Positions 1 to 9,550 of a stretch of DNA of 64,000 nt are shown here, in pieces; the first letter of the stretch is position 1, and the number at the start of each line of letters is the position of its first letter. The stretch lies in assembly GCA_964631345.1 (NCBI GenBank), contig CAZVWE010000001.1:186001-250000 (forward strand), written 5' to 3'. This DNA comes from MGBC163016 sp964631345. GTDB lineage: Bacteria > Actinomycetota > Coriobacteriia > Coriobacteriales > Eggerthellaceae. A program made the position numbers and the translations under genes. The notes under the pieces are model-generated. The model did not search any database. It was not told the DNA's origin and saw only the letters and a list, made by a program, of their open reading frames with translations.

Positions 1-73
1 AATAGGCTATGCCGGAGATGAGAACAATGATGAATGTTCCCCATGAAGCACCTGCACTTTTTTCCTGTGCCAT
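1..73 (-). CDS. N-terminus of a small membrane protein, cut by the window edge
   Basis: An ATG at 73 on the minus strand is preceded by AAAGGA at a normal distance. The 24 visible codons read MAQEKSAGASWG followed by a hydrophobic run (TFIIVLISGIAY) that looks like the start of a membrane helix or signal anchor. The gene runs off the left edge, so its product cannot be named. The good ribosome-binding site and the Met-plus-hydrophobic pattern make a real gene likely. Confidence 0.5.
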   Translation of the reverse strand, partial: MAQEKSAGASWGTFIIVLISGIAY

Positions 74-330
74 GTGTGTTCCTTTCTACGGATTTTCACA
101 ACGAGATTAGGTGCGAATGCACCCAGAAAAGATGCGACGTGCCTGCCTTGATTCTTCAGCCTTTTTTCTCCCCAGAAGAAAGGCTGAAAAACGCACTTCT
201 CACATCGCGAATATATTAGAAAAAATGTACCTCTTTTTCTTTGGAGACCCATCCAATAAAATGCAAACTTTATTGTGCGCAAAGCCCATATGTCGAATGC
301 CACTAGAAGTGCACTCGCGTATACACATAC
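74..330 (-). other. Intergenic leader between tRNA-Pro and the truncated gene
   Basis: About 260 bases with no convincing gene; the open frames here lack ribosome-binding sites. It must hold the promoter of the truncated gene, but no clear -35/-10 pair was found. A possible hairpin lies near 156-187, where an arm reading CAGCCTTT is matched by AAAGGCTG. It has no T-tract on either strand, so it is not a simple terminator. Confidence 0.3.
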
Positions 331-361
331 AAAACAGGCTAGAGAACAATTCTCTAGCCTG
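331..361 (-). terminator. Rho-independent terminator downstream of tRNA-Pro
   Basis: A perfect 12-bp stem pairs 335-346 with 350-361 around a 3-base loop. It is followed on the minus strand by TTTT. It should end the transcript carrying tRNA-Pro and possibly the upstream membrane-protein gene. Confidence 0.75.
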
Positions 362-411
362 TAACAGTTTAATGGTCGGGCTCGCTTGCCTCTTCACGAA
401 CCCTTTTGCAC

Positions 412-438
412 GCGAACCCCGCCAAAAGCGAGGTTCGC
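412..438 (-). other. Hairpin just behind tRNA-Pro
   Basis: The arms GCGAACC and GGTTCGC with an inner CGC/GCG lie 12 bases past the tRNA 3' end on the minus strand. There is no T-tract. The same outer stem occurs behind tRNA-Ala at 38336-38374, so it may be a shared 3' processing or termination element. Confidence 0.5.
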
Positions 439-450
439 AAATTCAATTCA

Positions 451-527
451 TGGTCGGGTTGACAGGATTTGAACCTGCGACCTTCGCGTCCCGAACGCGA
501 CGCTCTACCAAGCTGAGCCACAACCCG
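451..527 (-). tRNA. tRNA-Pro (anticodon CGG)
   Basis: On the minus strand the acceptor stem CGGGTTG pairs with CAACCCG, followed by A and an encoded CCA. The anticodon stem TCGCG/CGCGA encloses the 7-base loop TTCGGGA, giving CGG, which reads the proline codon CCG. The T-arm contains the usual GGTTCAAATCC. Length is 77 nt including CCA. It lies 43 bases past the upstream membrane-protein gene on the same strand and could share its transcript. Confidence 0.95.
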
Positions 528-570
528 ATATGCTTAACAATTTGCAAGCGTTGGATATGATATCACACAG

Positions 571-2187
571 TCAGCTGATGCCTTGATTCTTTAGGACGTC
601 CTCACCAATAGCTTTACCCTTTTCAGCCTGTTTAGCCCATTCTGAAATATTCGGTGCCACTTCTCCTTCAGGCAGCCTCACAACGCCACCCTTAAATGTG
701 GAATCTTCTTCTGTCTTTAAATTATCGAGATGCGGCTTTTCGCTGTCTATCTTCGCATTAGATTTTTTCTGTTTGCGCTTTTCTACCCAAGCAGCATGAT
801 CGTTTTTAACTTCCGTCCATGAAAACGGTCTATCAAATGCGCCGCGTTTCCAAAATAGCCAAACACAAAGAACGATAGATGCAATTCCAACTTGCCAAGT
901 GCCGACAAACAAGAACTCACATCCACCTATTAAGATTAGCGCACATACAGTAATCGCCCACATGGTTCTAAAGCGCATCACAAGTCCAATAGCGCAAATC
1001 ATCATCACCAATGAACTGACAACTAAAGGAATGCCAACCATAAGACTACTCATATCAATCCATGAGGTAAGCATCGTATAAGGAGTTAGTGCATCTGGGA
1101 AAAATACTGAGCTTATGTTCACAGCACCTATCAAAAAGACCAAAGTTCCCGATATCCATGCAATGTCTTTGTGCTTTTGCAGCTCGGTTGGCGACTTCTT
1201 TGACTTGAAGAATCCTGCTTGAGACAACATTACTGCGCCAATGCAGAACGGAATCCAAAACATAACTCCACGATAAACTAAAGCAATAGCAGCAGCAGTT
1301 GCAACTGAGCAACCATATGCGGTAAGGATTGCCGTAATCATAGCTTCAACGACCCCTACTCCTTGAGGAGTAGGGCTTAAAATTACCGATATAGCACCCA
1401 CCGCAAATGCTGCAACTAAAGCTTCAACCTGCTCAAACCCAAAGGCATATCCAATAGCAACAAGACAGGCCATGTTAAGGATTGCCGAAAGGGATGCATA
1501 GGCTAGCGTAATAAGTGTGCCTTTTGGATTTTTCGCAAGAAGGTTAGATGTAGCCACAAAAGAATGTGCCATATTGCGACCCCAACCAGGTTTCAAAGAC
1601 TTCTTAATAATCCCAATAATCTTGTTGAGAAGTTTCTCAAGTACCAAAAATACTCGATAGAGAAGCCTGGGCTTTAAGTGTCCTACAAAGAAAAGACTGG
1701 AAAGGATAACAAGTACACCTGCAAGCGCAAGTCCACCAATCAGAAACACCGTATTCATGTGACCTGATATCCACATGGTCAAAAAACCGATAACTGAAAT
1801 CACAAATACAGCTGCAAAATACCCAATCTGGGAAAGAATTGCTCCACCTGTAGACTGACCTGCATCGCAGCCTTCTCTGTGGGCGTCATCAATTATGAAA
1901 GCAACACCAGTTGCCCCGCTGAACAGACAAAACGTATTGATGAATACAAGCGAAAAAATAAGTATAACGTTATGCCAAAAACCAGTCCTATGTCCTACGG
2001 CTTCGAATGCGGCATCATATGAGGCGGCCTGCACAAGATGGCGTGCAATCATAATGATGATCGAAATTACCATGGGCACCAAAGCGCCCGTAAACATGGT
2101 ATTAAGAAAATCTGCCAAGTAGTCGACATTTGCGATAATAAAGCATATCGCAACAATCCCTAGTATTAACAGCAGAGCTTTCTTCAA
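571..2187 (-). CDS. YbhN/MprF-N-type integral membrane protein (flippase-like)
   Basis: A 538-residue polytopic membrane protein. It resembles the transmembrane half of lysylphosphatidylglycerol synthases (UPF0104/YbhN group), with a conserved-looking stretch SPTPQGVGVVEAM near residue 280. Proteins of this group are thought to move lipids across the membrane. The catalytic aminoacyl-transfer domain of MprF is absent; instead there is a charged cytosolic tail of about 85 residues rich in Lys and Glu. The start is TTG at 2187 with TAGGAGA eight bases upstream; no closer ATG has a ribosome-binding site. It lies 82 bases after purH and is probably the last protein gene of that run. The lipid substrate is unknown. 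Confidence 0.75.
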   Translation of the reverse strand: MKKALLLILGIVAICFIIANVDYLADFLNTMFTGALVPMVISIIIMIARHLVQAASYDAAFEAVGHRTGFWHNVILIFSLVFINTFCLFSGATGVAFIIDDAHREGCDAGQSTGGAILSQIGYFAAVFVISVIGFLTMWISGHMNTVFLIGGLALAGVLVILSSLFFVGHLKPRLLYRVFLVLEKLLNKIIGIIKKSLKPGWGRNMAHSFVATSNLLAKNPKGTLITLAYASLSAILNMACLVAIGYAFGFEQVEALVAAFAVGAISVILSPTPQGVGVVEAMITAILTAYGCSVATAAAIALVYRGVMFWIPFCIGAVMLSQAGFFKSKKSPTELQKHKDIAWISGTLVFLIGAVNISSVFFPDALTPYTMLTSWIDMSSLMVGIPLVVSSLVMMICAIGLVMRFRTMWAITVCALILIGGCEFLFVGTWQVGIASIVLCVWLFWKRGAFDRPFSWTEVKNDHAAWVEKRKQKKSNAKIDSEKPHLDNLKTEEDSTFKGGVVRLPEGEVAPNISEWAKQAEKGKAIGEDVLKNQGIS

Positions 2188-2269
2188 ACCATATCTCCTA
2201 GTGACAATGCAAGACTCAACTAAACGTCACTAATAGCAAACCCGTTATTGGCTTATTAATAACAAAACA

Positions 2270-3853
2270 TTAGTGGCGGAAATGCCTCGTATGCGTGAAC
2301 ACTAAAGCGATACCTTTTTCGTTTGCTGCCTCAATTACCTCATCATCGCGAATTGATCCACCAGGCTCGATAACAGCAACAACACCAGCATCGGCTAAAG
2401 CGTCAAAACCATCCCTAAATGGGAAGAATGCATCGCTTGCAGCAACAGCACCTTTCGCCTTATCTCCTGCTTGTTCAACTGCTATACGTGCGGAGTTAAC
2501 GCGATTTGGCTGTCCTCCACCAGCGCCCACACTTGCAAAATCCTTTGCAATCAAAATTGCGTTTGACTTAACTGATTTTACAGCCTTCCAAGCAAACACA
2601 AGTTGCGCCATCTGCTCATCACTTGGAACAACGTCACCTGCAACCGTAAATGCCTCAACCCCTTCAGACACTGCATCAGTATTTTGAGCAAGCAATCCGC
2701 CTTCTACTGAGCGATATTCAATTCCTTCTCCCGCCGGATTGATTCCATTTGTCGCAAGCAATCTACAATTTGGCTTTGATGAATACATCTCGCAAGCATC
2801 GCCTGAAAACTCTGGAGCAATAATTGCCTCAACAAATTGCTTGTTGTCAAAAATCGCAGCTACTGTCTCGCCGGTAACCGGACGATTAAACGCCATAACT
2901 CCACCATATGCAGATACAGGATCGCACTCATGCGCACGCTTATAAGCAGCTGTCACATCCTTATCAACGCATACTCCACATGGTGTTAAATGCTTTACGA
3001 TCACACAAGCTGGGTCGGTGTATTCACGAACCGCAGCCCATGCAGCATCCAAGTCAAGATAGTTGTTATACGAAAGTTCTTTACCTTGCAATTGCATTGC
3101 ATGCGCAAGTGTATGCTCAGCGCCTGGATATCCCACCCTTGTATAAAATGCAGCTGTTTGATGTGGGTTTTCTCCATAGCGAAGATCTTGTTTTTTCTGA
3201 AGTGAAAGTTCCACCATATCTGGATAATCCAAAGACGGCATATCGCTTTCACCTTCAACATGAGATGCCATCCAGGAAGCAATGGCTCCATCATATGCAG
3301 AAGTAGTACGAAAAACATCTAACGCAAGGCGCTTTCTTGTGTCATAAAGCGTGCAACCATCGTTGGTGCGCATCTCTTCAAGGATGTCACCGTAGGATGC
3401 AGGGTCAGTAACGACTGCTACAGATGCAAAATTTTTAGCTGCAGATCTCAACATCGAAGGACCTCCGATGTCTATATTCTCAATGCAGACTTCTTCAGAG
3501 GCTCCACTATCAACAGTTTTTTCAAAAGCATATAAATTCACAACGACCATATCGATCATTTCGATTCCATGCTCTTTGGCCTCATCCATATGCTTTTCGT
3601 TATCACGGCGAGCAAGAAGGCCACCGTGAACTCTTGGATGTAAGGTCTTTACACGACCATCCATCATCTCAGGAAATTCAGTAACTTGATCTATTGGAGT
3701 TACATTTACGCCTGCATCAGAGATTGCTTTTGCAGTTCCCCCAGTTGATATAATCTCGCATCCAAATTCTTCAGTCAGAGCGCGAGCAAAATCTACAATG
3801 CCAGTTTTATCTGTCACAGACATTAAAACTCTTTTGATTTTAGGATCAGCCAT
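2270..3853 (-). CDS. purH: Bifunctional AICAR transformylase / IMP cyclohydrolase
   Basis: PurH makes the last two steps of IMP synthesis. It formylates AICAR with 10-formyl-THF and then closes the ring. The N-terminal MGS-like cyclohydrolase domain covers about residues 1-195 and includes KTLHPRVHGG near 69. The transformylase domain follows, with RYGENPHQ near 225 and KHLTPCG near 287, where family members carry the catalytic Lys-His. Length 527 is normal for full PurH. ATG at 3853 has GAGG-rich sequence upstream. It follows the XdhC-family gene by 45 bases in the purine run. Confidence 0.97.
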   Translation of the reverse strand: MADPKIKRVLMSVTDKTGIVDFARALTEEFGCEIISTGGTAKAISDAGVNVTPIDQVTEFPEMMDGRVKTLHPRVHGGLLARRDNEKHMDEAKEHGIEMIDMVVVNLYAFEKTVDSGASEEVCIENIDIGGPSMLRSAAKNFASVAVVTDPASYGDILEEMRTNDGCTLYDTRKRLALDVFRTTSAYDGAIASWMASHVEGESDMPSLDYPDMVELSLQKKQDLRYGENPHQTAAFYTRVGYPGAEHTLAHAMQLQGKELSYNNYLDLDAAWAAVREYTDPACVIVKHLTPCGVCVDKDVTAAYKRAHECDPVSAYGGVMAFNRPVTGETVAAIFDNKQFVEAIIAPEFSGDACEMYSSKPNCRLLATNGINPAGEGIEYRSVEGGLLAQNTDAVSEGVEAFTVAGDVVPSDEQMAQLVFAWKAVKSVKSNAILIAKDFASVGAGGGQPNRVNSARIAVEQAGDKAKGAVAASDAFFPFRDGFDALADAGVVAVIEPGGSIRDDEVIEAANEKGIALVFTHTRHFRH

Positions 3854-3898
3854 TTACCTCATTTCCTCTCTTTTGAGTTTTTAGTAATTATTCAAGCC

Positions 3899-4891
3899 TT
3901 AATCTCTCCCAAGCGATTGTTCATGTTTTTCTCTTGCGCTATCGCTGTATCTTTCTTTATAACGAACATCTATAAGTTCAGAAACTATAGCAATCGCAAG
4001 TTCAGCTGGAGTCTTTGCTCCAAACTTCAATCCGATTGGGCGCTTTATACGATCCCAATCCTCTTCAGTGACCCCTGCATTTATCACAATGTCATGCACG
4101 GTTGAATTTTTTCCCGCACATCCCATCATGCCCACATAATGTACTCCATTTTCAATTGCCCAAACACAGCTTTCGGGATCAAACATGTGACCACGCGTAA
4201 GCACGCATACATAATCCCTTGGACTTGCTTGCATATTTGCAAGCTCATGGAAATCTCCACCATGAAGCAAAATTCGTTCAGCAAAAGGAAAACGGTCTTC
4301 GCTTAGATAAGCTGGATCATAGTCAACTGCCACAACATCAAACCCAACATGATCTGCAAGTTTTGAGAGCTCAGATGCAACATCACTTGCACCTAAAAGC
4401 CAAACACGCACACGCCCAAATAACGGCACGCTAGTCCATGTAAGGCCTTCAAACTGTTCGTTATGCATCGAAGGTCCACGTGTGACGTCTTTCATCTGGA
4501 AAATATCCCGATCAGATGGCTTCCTTGAAGATACGATCTCTTTTGCATCGTTGCAGAAAAACACCATGTCTTCACCATCGGCAGAACCTTGATCCCCGTA
4601 CTTTTTCGTTACCTCATTATCTGTATTTGAGACAGCGACTTCTGGGTCATACACAACTTTGAATCCAAGCCAAGCAAGATCCCCCTCATCAATTGCTTGG
4701 ATTGCACGCTTAAAGGTTGGAATATCTGCTTCAGTTAAGGCGCCTGCAATACGGGATAAATCGTCAGCAGAAAGGTGTTCATTTCCAGCGGTAGCCTCAG
4801 GAGAAAACGATGTAAATTCGCTAACTGCAAGGCTCGGCGTACGCCCAGCCTCTAAATCCTCAACTATCTTTTCAAGTGTTTCCCTTTTCAT
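3899..4891 (-). CDS. XdhC/CoxI-family protein inside the purine cluster
   Basis: The C-terminal half (about 165-320) is an XdhC Rossmann-type domain: VWLLGASDVASELSKLA, then YVCVLTRGHMFD, YVGMMGC and RPIGLKFGAKTPAELAIAIV. These match the family pattern ending in P-I-G-L-x-x-G-A-x-T-P-x-E-x-A. XdhC proteins bind and sulfurate molybdenum cofactor for xanthine dehydrogenase and related hydroxylases. The N-terminal half is less typical. No molybdenum hydroxylase is in the window. It sits between purN and purH with short gaps (48 and 45 bases), suggesting a link to purine turnover. ATG at 4891 follows AAGGGG. Confidence 0.85.
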   Translation of the reverse strand: MKRETLEKIVEDLEAGRTPSLAVSEFTSFSPEATAGNEHLSADDLSRIAGALTEADIPTFKRAIQAIDEGDLAWLGFKVVYDPEVAVSNTDNEVTKKYGDQGSADGEDMVFFCNDAKEIVSSRKPSDRDIFQMKDVTRGPSMHNEQFEGLTWTSVPLFGRVRVWLLGASDVASELSKLADHVGFDVVAVDYDPAYLSEDRFPFAERILLHGGDFHELANMQASPRDYVCVLTRGHMFDPESCVWAIENGVHYVGMMGCAGKNSTVHDIVINAGVTEEDWDRIKRPIGLKFGAKTPAELAIAIVSELIDVRYKERYSDSAREKHEQSLGRD

Positions 4892-4939
4892 GGACTACCC
4901 CTTTTCCATCTTATTGCTTTTGAAACTCGCTACTTTCCA

Positions 4940-5602
4940 CTACTTTATATGAACCACTCTATTTGAATCTATGCTCATACAACCTTTAGATATCGCTTTC
5001 AAAACCTCGACTAAAAGGACATGCTCTGTCTTATGAATACGAGCTTCAAGAGAATCTATGTCATCATTTTCGTAAATATGGACTGCACGCTGAGCAACTA
5101 TTGGACCTTTATCATAGTCCTCATTCGCAAGGTGCACAGTTACGCCTGTAACCTTCACACCCGCATCCCATGCATCTTGAATCGCATGCGCTCCCTTAAA
5201 CGACGGCAACAGCGCGGGGTGTAAATTCAAAACCTTATCCGGAAATGCATCCAAAACAACATTTGTAAGTTTGCGCATATATCCGGCCATAACAACGTAA
5301 TCTACAGAATGTGAAAACAGCTCGTCTTTGATGATTTCATCTGCAAAAACAGGGTTCTCGTAGATCGTTTTGTCTAAAACACGAACAGGAATTCCAGCCT
5401 TTTCTGCCCGCTGTATACCAAAAGCATCAGGTCTTGACGAAATAACGCACACTATATTCGCATTTAATGTTCCATCTTCTACGGCATCAATAATCGCCTG
5501 AAGGTTTGTGCCGGATCCAGATATCAAAACACCTATGTTTAGACCAGACTCTCTAGCAGCCACAGGTACGCCTTCTCGTAGATTATCATTCGGCATTTGC
5601 AT
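4940..5602 (-). CDS. purN: Phosphoribosylglycinamide formyltransferase (GAR transformylase)
   Basis: PurN transfers formyl from 10-formyl-THF to GAR, the third step of purine synthesis. The nucleotide-binding start is GSGTNLQAIIDA near residue 29. The catalytic triad expected for the family is visible as N126 and H128 in LNLHPALLP and D164 in DYDKGP. Length is 220. The ATG at 5602 has GGTAAGG just upstream and overlaps the end of purM by 17 bases, so translation is probably coupled. A second in-frame ATG two codons later (5596) is possible. Confidence 0.96.
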   Translation of the reverse strand: MQMPNDNLREGVPVAARESGLNIGVLISGSGTNLQAIIDAVEDGTLNANIVCVISSRPDAFGIQRAEKAGIPVRVLDKTIYENPVFADEIIKDELFSHSVDYVVMAGYMRKLTNVVLDAFPDKVLNLHPALLPSFKGAHAIQDAWDAGVKVTGVTVHLANEDYDKGPIVAQRAVHIYENDDIDSLEARIHKTEHVLLVEVLKAISKGCMSIDSNRVVHIK

Positions 5603-6644
5603 ACCTTACCTTACCGCTGCCCTCAACAATGTTTCCAACTATGTATGCATCTTCACCTGCATCCTGAAGACATGTAAGCACATCTTCTGCAGACGCAAAA
5701 TCAACCACCAAAATCATTCCAAGACCCATATTGAATGTTTTATATGCCTCTTCTACAGATAAATTCGCACTATCGCAAATGAATTCAATAATTGGAAGCA
5801 CAGGCCAACTTCCACGTTTGACTTCTGCATCCACAGAACCATTAAGCGCACGGTTCAAATTCTCAGTAATGCCGCCACCTGTAATATGCGCAAGAGAATG
5901 AACACACCCAGGATATTTACGTATAGCCTCAAGAACAGGTTTTACATATATTTTTGTTGGAGCAAGAAGCGCCTCTAGAATTGACTCGCCTAAAAGCCAA
6001 TCTCTTGAACGAGCGAGCTCTGTCGCTTCCTTGCCTTCAATAGCAACTTTTCTAACCAATGAATACCCATTTGAATGTATTCCACTTGAAGCAAGGCCAA
6101 TGAGGACATCTCCAGGTTTTGCATTTGCTGGATCAAGCATACACGGCGCATCAACGATGCCTACACAAAATCCGCTCAGATCATAATCATTTGGATCCAT
6201 AACACCGGGATGCTCTGCCATTTCCCCACCAATTAACGAACATCCCGCAAGCTTACATCCTTCAGCTATACCAGAAACTATTGCTGATACTGCTTCTGCA
6301 GAAAGCTTTCCCACTGCAATATAGTCAAGAAAGAAAAGTGGCTCAGCTCCAGTAGCTAAAATGTCATTTGCGCACATGGCTACAAGGTCAATTCCAACCG
6401 TATTATGAATGCCAGCCATTTGAGCAAGCTTTAGTTTCGTCCCAACACCATCTGTGCCGCTTACTAGTATTGGACGCTCCATGTTTTTCGCAGCCGATAT
6501 ATCAAAAAGGCCGCCAAAACCGCCAATATCACCAATGACTTCTGGTCTGTATGTGCTTTTCACCACAGACTTAATGGCATCCACCGCACGCGCGCCTTCT
6601 TCAATATCGACGCCCGCTTGAGAATACGTAACCGTATCGCCCAT
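5586..6644 (-). CDS. purM: Phosphoribosylformylglycinamidine cyclo-ligase (AIR synthetase)
   Basis: PurM closes FGAM to AIR using ATP. It begins TYSQAGVDIEEG, as usual for the family, and carries SGTDGVGTKLKLA near residue 62, the GIDLVAMCANDI block, and GGGITENLNRAL near 250. Length is about 352. A TTG at 6647 directly precedes the ATG at 6644. GGAAGGGG lies four bases before the ATG and would be too close to the TTG, so the ATG is preferred. It follows purF by about 70 bases and overlaps purN. Confidence 0.96.
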   Translation of the reverse strand: MGDTVTYSQAGVDIEEGARAVDAIKSVVKSTYRPEVIGDIGGFGGLFDISAAKNMERPILVSGTDGVGTKLKLAQMAGIHNTVGIDLVAMCANDILATGAEPLFFLDYIAVGKLSAEAVSAIVSGIAEGCKLAGCSLIGGEMAEHPGVMDPNDYDLSGFCVGIVDAPCMLDPANAKPGDVLIGLASSGIHSNGYSLVRKVAIEGKEATELARSRDWLLGESILEALLAPTKIYVKPVLEAIRKYPGCVHSLAHITGGGITENLNRALNGSVDAEVKRGSWPVLPIIEFICDSANLSVEEAYKTFNMGLGMILVVDFASAEDVLTCLQDAGEDAYIVGNIVEGSGKVRYANAE

Positions 6645-6714
6645 CAAACCCCTTCCAGCGTTGCCTTTTACCTACATTCTAGAGTATTGAGGTGCTTTAG
6701 AAGCGTCAGATGCA

Positions 6715-8127
6715 TCAGTGTATGGTGACCGGGTAATCACCATCAAAGCATGCAAGACAAAATCCATCATGATTTGCATCCTTCACTGCACGCTTAAGCC
6801 CTTCTATCGATAAAAATGCAAGCGAATCCGATCCAATCCACTCGTTCATCTCTTGAAGACTTTTGTTTGCAGCAATCAGTTGATCCCTTGTATCAGTATC
6901 AATTCCGTAATAACACGGCCACATAACTTCAGGCGATGTGATGCGAAGGTGAACCTCCGAAGCGCCCGCATCTCGAAGCATTTTCACAAGTTGACGCGAT
7001 GTGTTGCCGCGCACAATAGAATCATCTATTACCACAAGACGTTTGCCTGATATTACATCTGATAGCGGATTAAGCTTCAGACGAATTCCCATTTTGCGCA
7101 TCTCTTGAGTAGGCTGAATAAACGTTCTACCGACGTACCTGTTCTTAACAATACCATCAGTAAACTCTATTCCGCTTTCCATCGAATACCCAAGTGCTGC
7201 AGGAACGCCAGAATCGGGAACACCCAAAACTAAGTCTGCATCTGCCGGTGCTTCCTTTGCAAGGATCTTTCCACACGCACGACGAGCCGCATAGACACCC
7301 TGTCCATCAATCACGGAATCAGGGCGCGCGAAATAGACATACTCGAAAATACATGATGCGCGCATCTCAGGTTCTGCCCCCTGCATAGATTCAACGCCTG
7401 CATCGGTTATTTTGATAATTTCCCCTGGCTCAATATCCCGTACATACTTAGCACCAACAATATCCAGCCCACAGGTCTCAGACGATATTACCCAGCCTTT
7501 ATTGCCTTGGTCTTCTTTAGATGCATCTGAGTCCTCAAGCTTGCCTAAACAAAGCGGACGAATTCCATTCGGATCGCGAAACGCATAAAGTGCAGATGCC
7601 GTGCAGACAACCATCGCATAAGCACCTTCCATAACAGACATCGCATGCTGAATGCCCTGACGCAAATGATTTGTCTTACGCGTTGCAAATCCGATAGCTT
7701 TCGCAGCAGCCTCAGAATCAGTCGAAGAAAATAGTTGGACTCCTTCGTTTATAAGAGTCGCTCTTAGATTGTTGGCATTTGTAAGTGTGCCGTTATGCGC
7801 AAGCGCAAACAACACATCGTCAATTGCAGACATATGAGGCTGAGCCGCTTCCCAAGAAGCTTTAGATCCACTTGTTGAATATCGAACATGCCCGATAGCG
7901 ACATTGCCTTGAAGAGCAGAGAGTTCTGCATCGTTAAAAACCTGAGTAACAAGGCCTAGATCTTTGGCCACCATAACGGTTTGCCCATCGCCTACCGCAA
8001 TACCTGCACTTTCTTGGCCACGATGCTGCAGAGCTTGCAGCCCAAAGCCACACATTCGCGCAACATCCAAGCCAGGTGCCCAAATTCCAAAAACGCCACA
8101 TTCCTCATGCAGTGCTTCTTCACGCAC
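6715..8127 (-). CDS. purF: Amidophosphoribosyltransferase
   Basis: PurF makes phosphoribosylamine from PRPP and glutamine, the committed step of purine synthesis. The N-terminal glutaminase domain starts MREEALHEE|CGVFGIW; Cys10 is the expected catalytic nucleophile after removal of a nine-residue propeptide, as in Bacillus-type PurF. The PRPP site is seen in VVIDDSIVRGNTSRQ. The C-terminal FCLACFDGDYP has the C-x-x-C expected of the [4Fe-4S] type. Start is GTG at 8127 with AAAGGA ten bases upstream, inside the sortase gene's end. Only two bases separate it from the sortase stop codon, so the two are almost certainly cotranscribed. Confidence 0.96.
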   Translation of the reverse strand: MREEALHEECGVFGIWAPGLDVARMCGFGLQALQHRGQESAGIAVGDGQTVMVAKDLGLVTQVFNDAELSALQGNVAIGHVRYSTSGSKASWEAAQPHMSAIDDVLFALAHNGTLTNANNLRATLINEGVQLFSSTDSEAAAKAIGFATRKTNHLRQGIQHAMSVMEGAYAMVVCTASALYAFRDPNGIRPLCLGKLEDSDASKEDQGNKGWVISSETCGLDIVGAKYVRDIEPGEIIKITDAGVESMQGAEPEMRASCIFEYVYFARPDSVIDGQGVYAARRACGKILAKEAPADADLVLGVPDSGVPAALGYSMESGIEFTDGIVKNRYVGRTFIQPTQEMRKMGIRLKLNPLSDVISGKRLVVIDDSIVRGNTSRQLVKMLRDAGASEVHLRITSPEVMWPCYYGIDTDTRDQLIAANKSLQEMNEWIGSDSLAFLSIEGLKRAVKDANHDGFCLACFDGDYPVTIH

Positions 8128-8129
8128 AG

Positions 8130-9536
8130 CTAACTCGTCCTTTCTGTGGCCATATTGTCAACGGTATCAATATCACTTTTGTCAACCAAAGAATCCCCTT
8201 GCAACCTATCTGTTCCTACAGGAAGGAATTCATCAACTGTTGCAAATGTAATAATTCGATAATTGTTATCAGGCTCACTGCATGTAGAAAATGCAAACAC
8301 CTGCTTAATGTTTGCAACGCTAGGAGCCGGAGGAATCGGTGTTACCAAAGAATCATCCACACGCTCTTGTACATATTTTTGGAAATCATCTTCCGTTTCA
8401 AAATTCGGAATGACAATATCTGTTGAAGATCCAAGCACCTTATCAACAGCAAATGTCGTTAATTTAAAATTGCCTTCTGGAGTCAACACAAAAATTGTTC
8501 TATGCGCATTAAATTCAGAGCTATCCGTAAATCCGCCCATTAGGGCGAACATCGAACCATTATTTAAATGGTGTCCAAATATCACATTTACCTGATCAGT
8601 CCACTTAGATGAGTTCACACCAGCAAGCATGATTGTTCCGTACTCTGCCCCAAATGCGCCCGCAGAATTATCACCAAAGCTTCGTTTAAGATAATAATTA
8701 TCATCGTGATCACGCCAGACAATTGGATAGTTAATCACTGTATCTGGGACATAAACCCAACCAACTACATCGGAATTAATTTCGCGCAACGCATCCCAAT
8801 CAACATGGAAACTTCCAAGCGTGTAATACTCACCCGAGTCGTCAACTGTCATGTATTCGGTAAGTTCATCATATTCACGCTGCCCTGCCCAGTAAGTGTA
8901 GAAAATGTATCCCACCGCACAAAGCGACCCAATCAAAACAATAAGCGCAACAATATAAAGAAAACGCCAAAAACCTCCACGACGAGCGCCTTTGGAATAG
9001 TTCTTGTCAGCATGTTCAAGCGCAGTTGCAGTAGCGGACGGTTTAACTCCTGCACCTTGCGCACTTGAAGATGAGAAATCTGGCGATTTGAAACTCTGGC
9101 AATTTTGGACGCCTTGCTGAAGTCGCCCAGATCGCTGGGTTTGCGAGGATTGCGAGGTTTGTTGGGTTTGCAATGCTTGCTGGGTTTGCGAAAGCTGAGC
9201 GCCCCCGGCCGTTGAATGCGACTGACTATATCGACATAGTGGATCGTTTGGGTCTAATGGTTGGCTCTGAACATTTGGTTGACTCTGGGCACTTGGTTGG
9301 TTCTGATAATTAGATTGACCATGATAATTTGGCGCACCTGAAGACATGCCTAGATAAGACTGTTGCCCAGGCTGATGCGTATATCCTTGATAAGCCGATC
9401 CTTGTTGCGGTGTGCCTTGTTGAAAAGCACCTTGCTGAGACAACATTCCTTGTTGAGGATAATCTACGCCTGGTGGCATAGTCTGAGGCATTTGCCCCTG
9501 GTTCAAATTGCTATAAGGATTGTCCCTTTGATCCAC
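8130..9536 (-). CDS. Class B-like sortase with long Gln-rich cytosolic N-terminus
   Basis: The C-terminal domain (about 240-440) looks like a sortase of the SrtB class: INYPIVWRDHDDNYYL, then FGHH with likely catalytic H322, FSTC with C419, and NYRIITF with R427. Sortases cut a sorting signal and attach surface proteins to the cell wall. One membrane helix covers about 190-216. The first 185 residues are predicted cytosolic and are very rich in Gln, Ser and Pro, with loose QQG and QTQQ repeats; this is much longer than usual. Start is GTG at 9536 after AAGGTGG. It is preceded by a 44-residue membrane-protein gene and abuts purF. No LPXTG-type substrate was found here. Confidence 0.87.
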   Translation of the reverse strand: MDQRDNPYSNLNQGQMPQTMPPGVDYPQQGMLSQQGAFQQGTPQQGSAYQGYTHQPGQQSYLGMSSGAPNYHGQSNYQNQPSAQSQPNVQSQPLDPNDPLCRYSQSHSTAGGAQLSQTQQALQTQQTSQSSQTQRSGRLQQGVQNCQSFKSPDFSSSSAQGAGVKPSATATALEHADKNYSKGARRGGFWRFLYIVALIVLIGSLCAVGYIFYTYWAGQREYDELTEYMTVDDSGEYYTLGSFHVDWDALREINSDVVGWVYVPDTVINYPIVWRDHDDNYYLKRSFGDNSAGAFGAEYGTIMLAGVNSSKWTDQVNVIFGHHLNNGSMFALMGGFTDSSEFNAHRTIFVLTPEGNFKLTTFAVDKVLGSSTDIVIPNFETEDDFQKYVQERVDDSLVTPIPPAPSVANIKQVFAFSTCSEPDNNYRIITFATVDEFLPVGTDRLQGDSLVDKSDIDTVDNMATERTS

Positions 9537-9550
9537 AGACCCACCTTAAG

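Noticed and set aside
157..187. Hairpin CAGCCTTT...AAAGGCTG as a terminator
   Set aside because: No T-tract on either strand at the proper place; left as an unexplained leader structure.
7..303. A 98-residue minus-strand frame (MAFDIW...)
   Set aside because: It overlaps the better-supported small gene at 1-73 in another frame and has no good ribosome-binding site.
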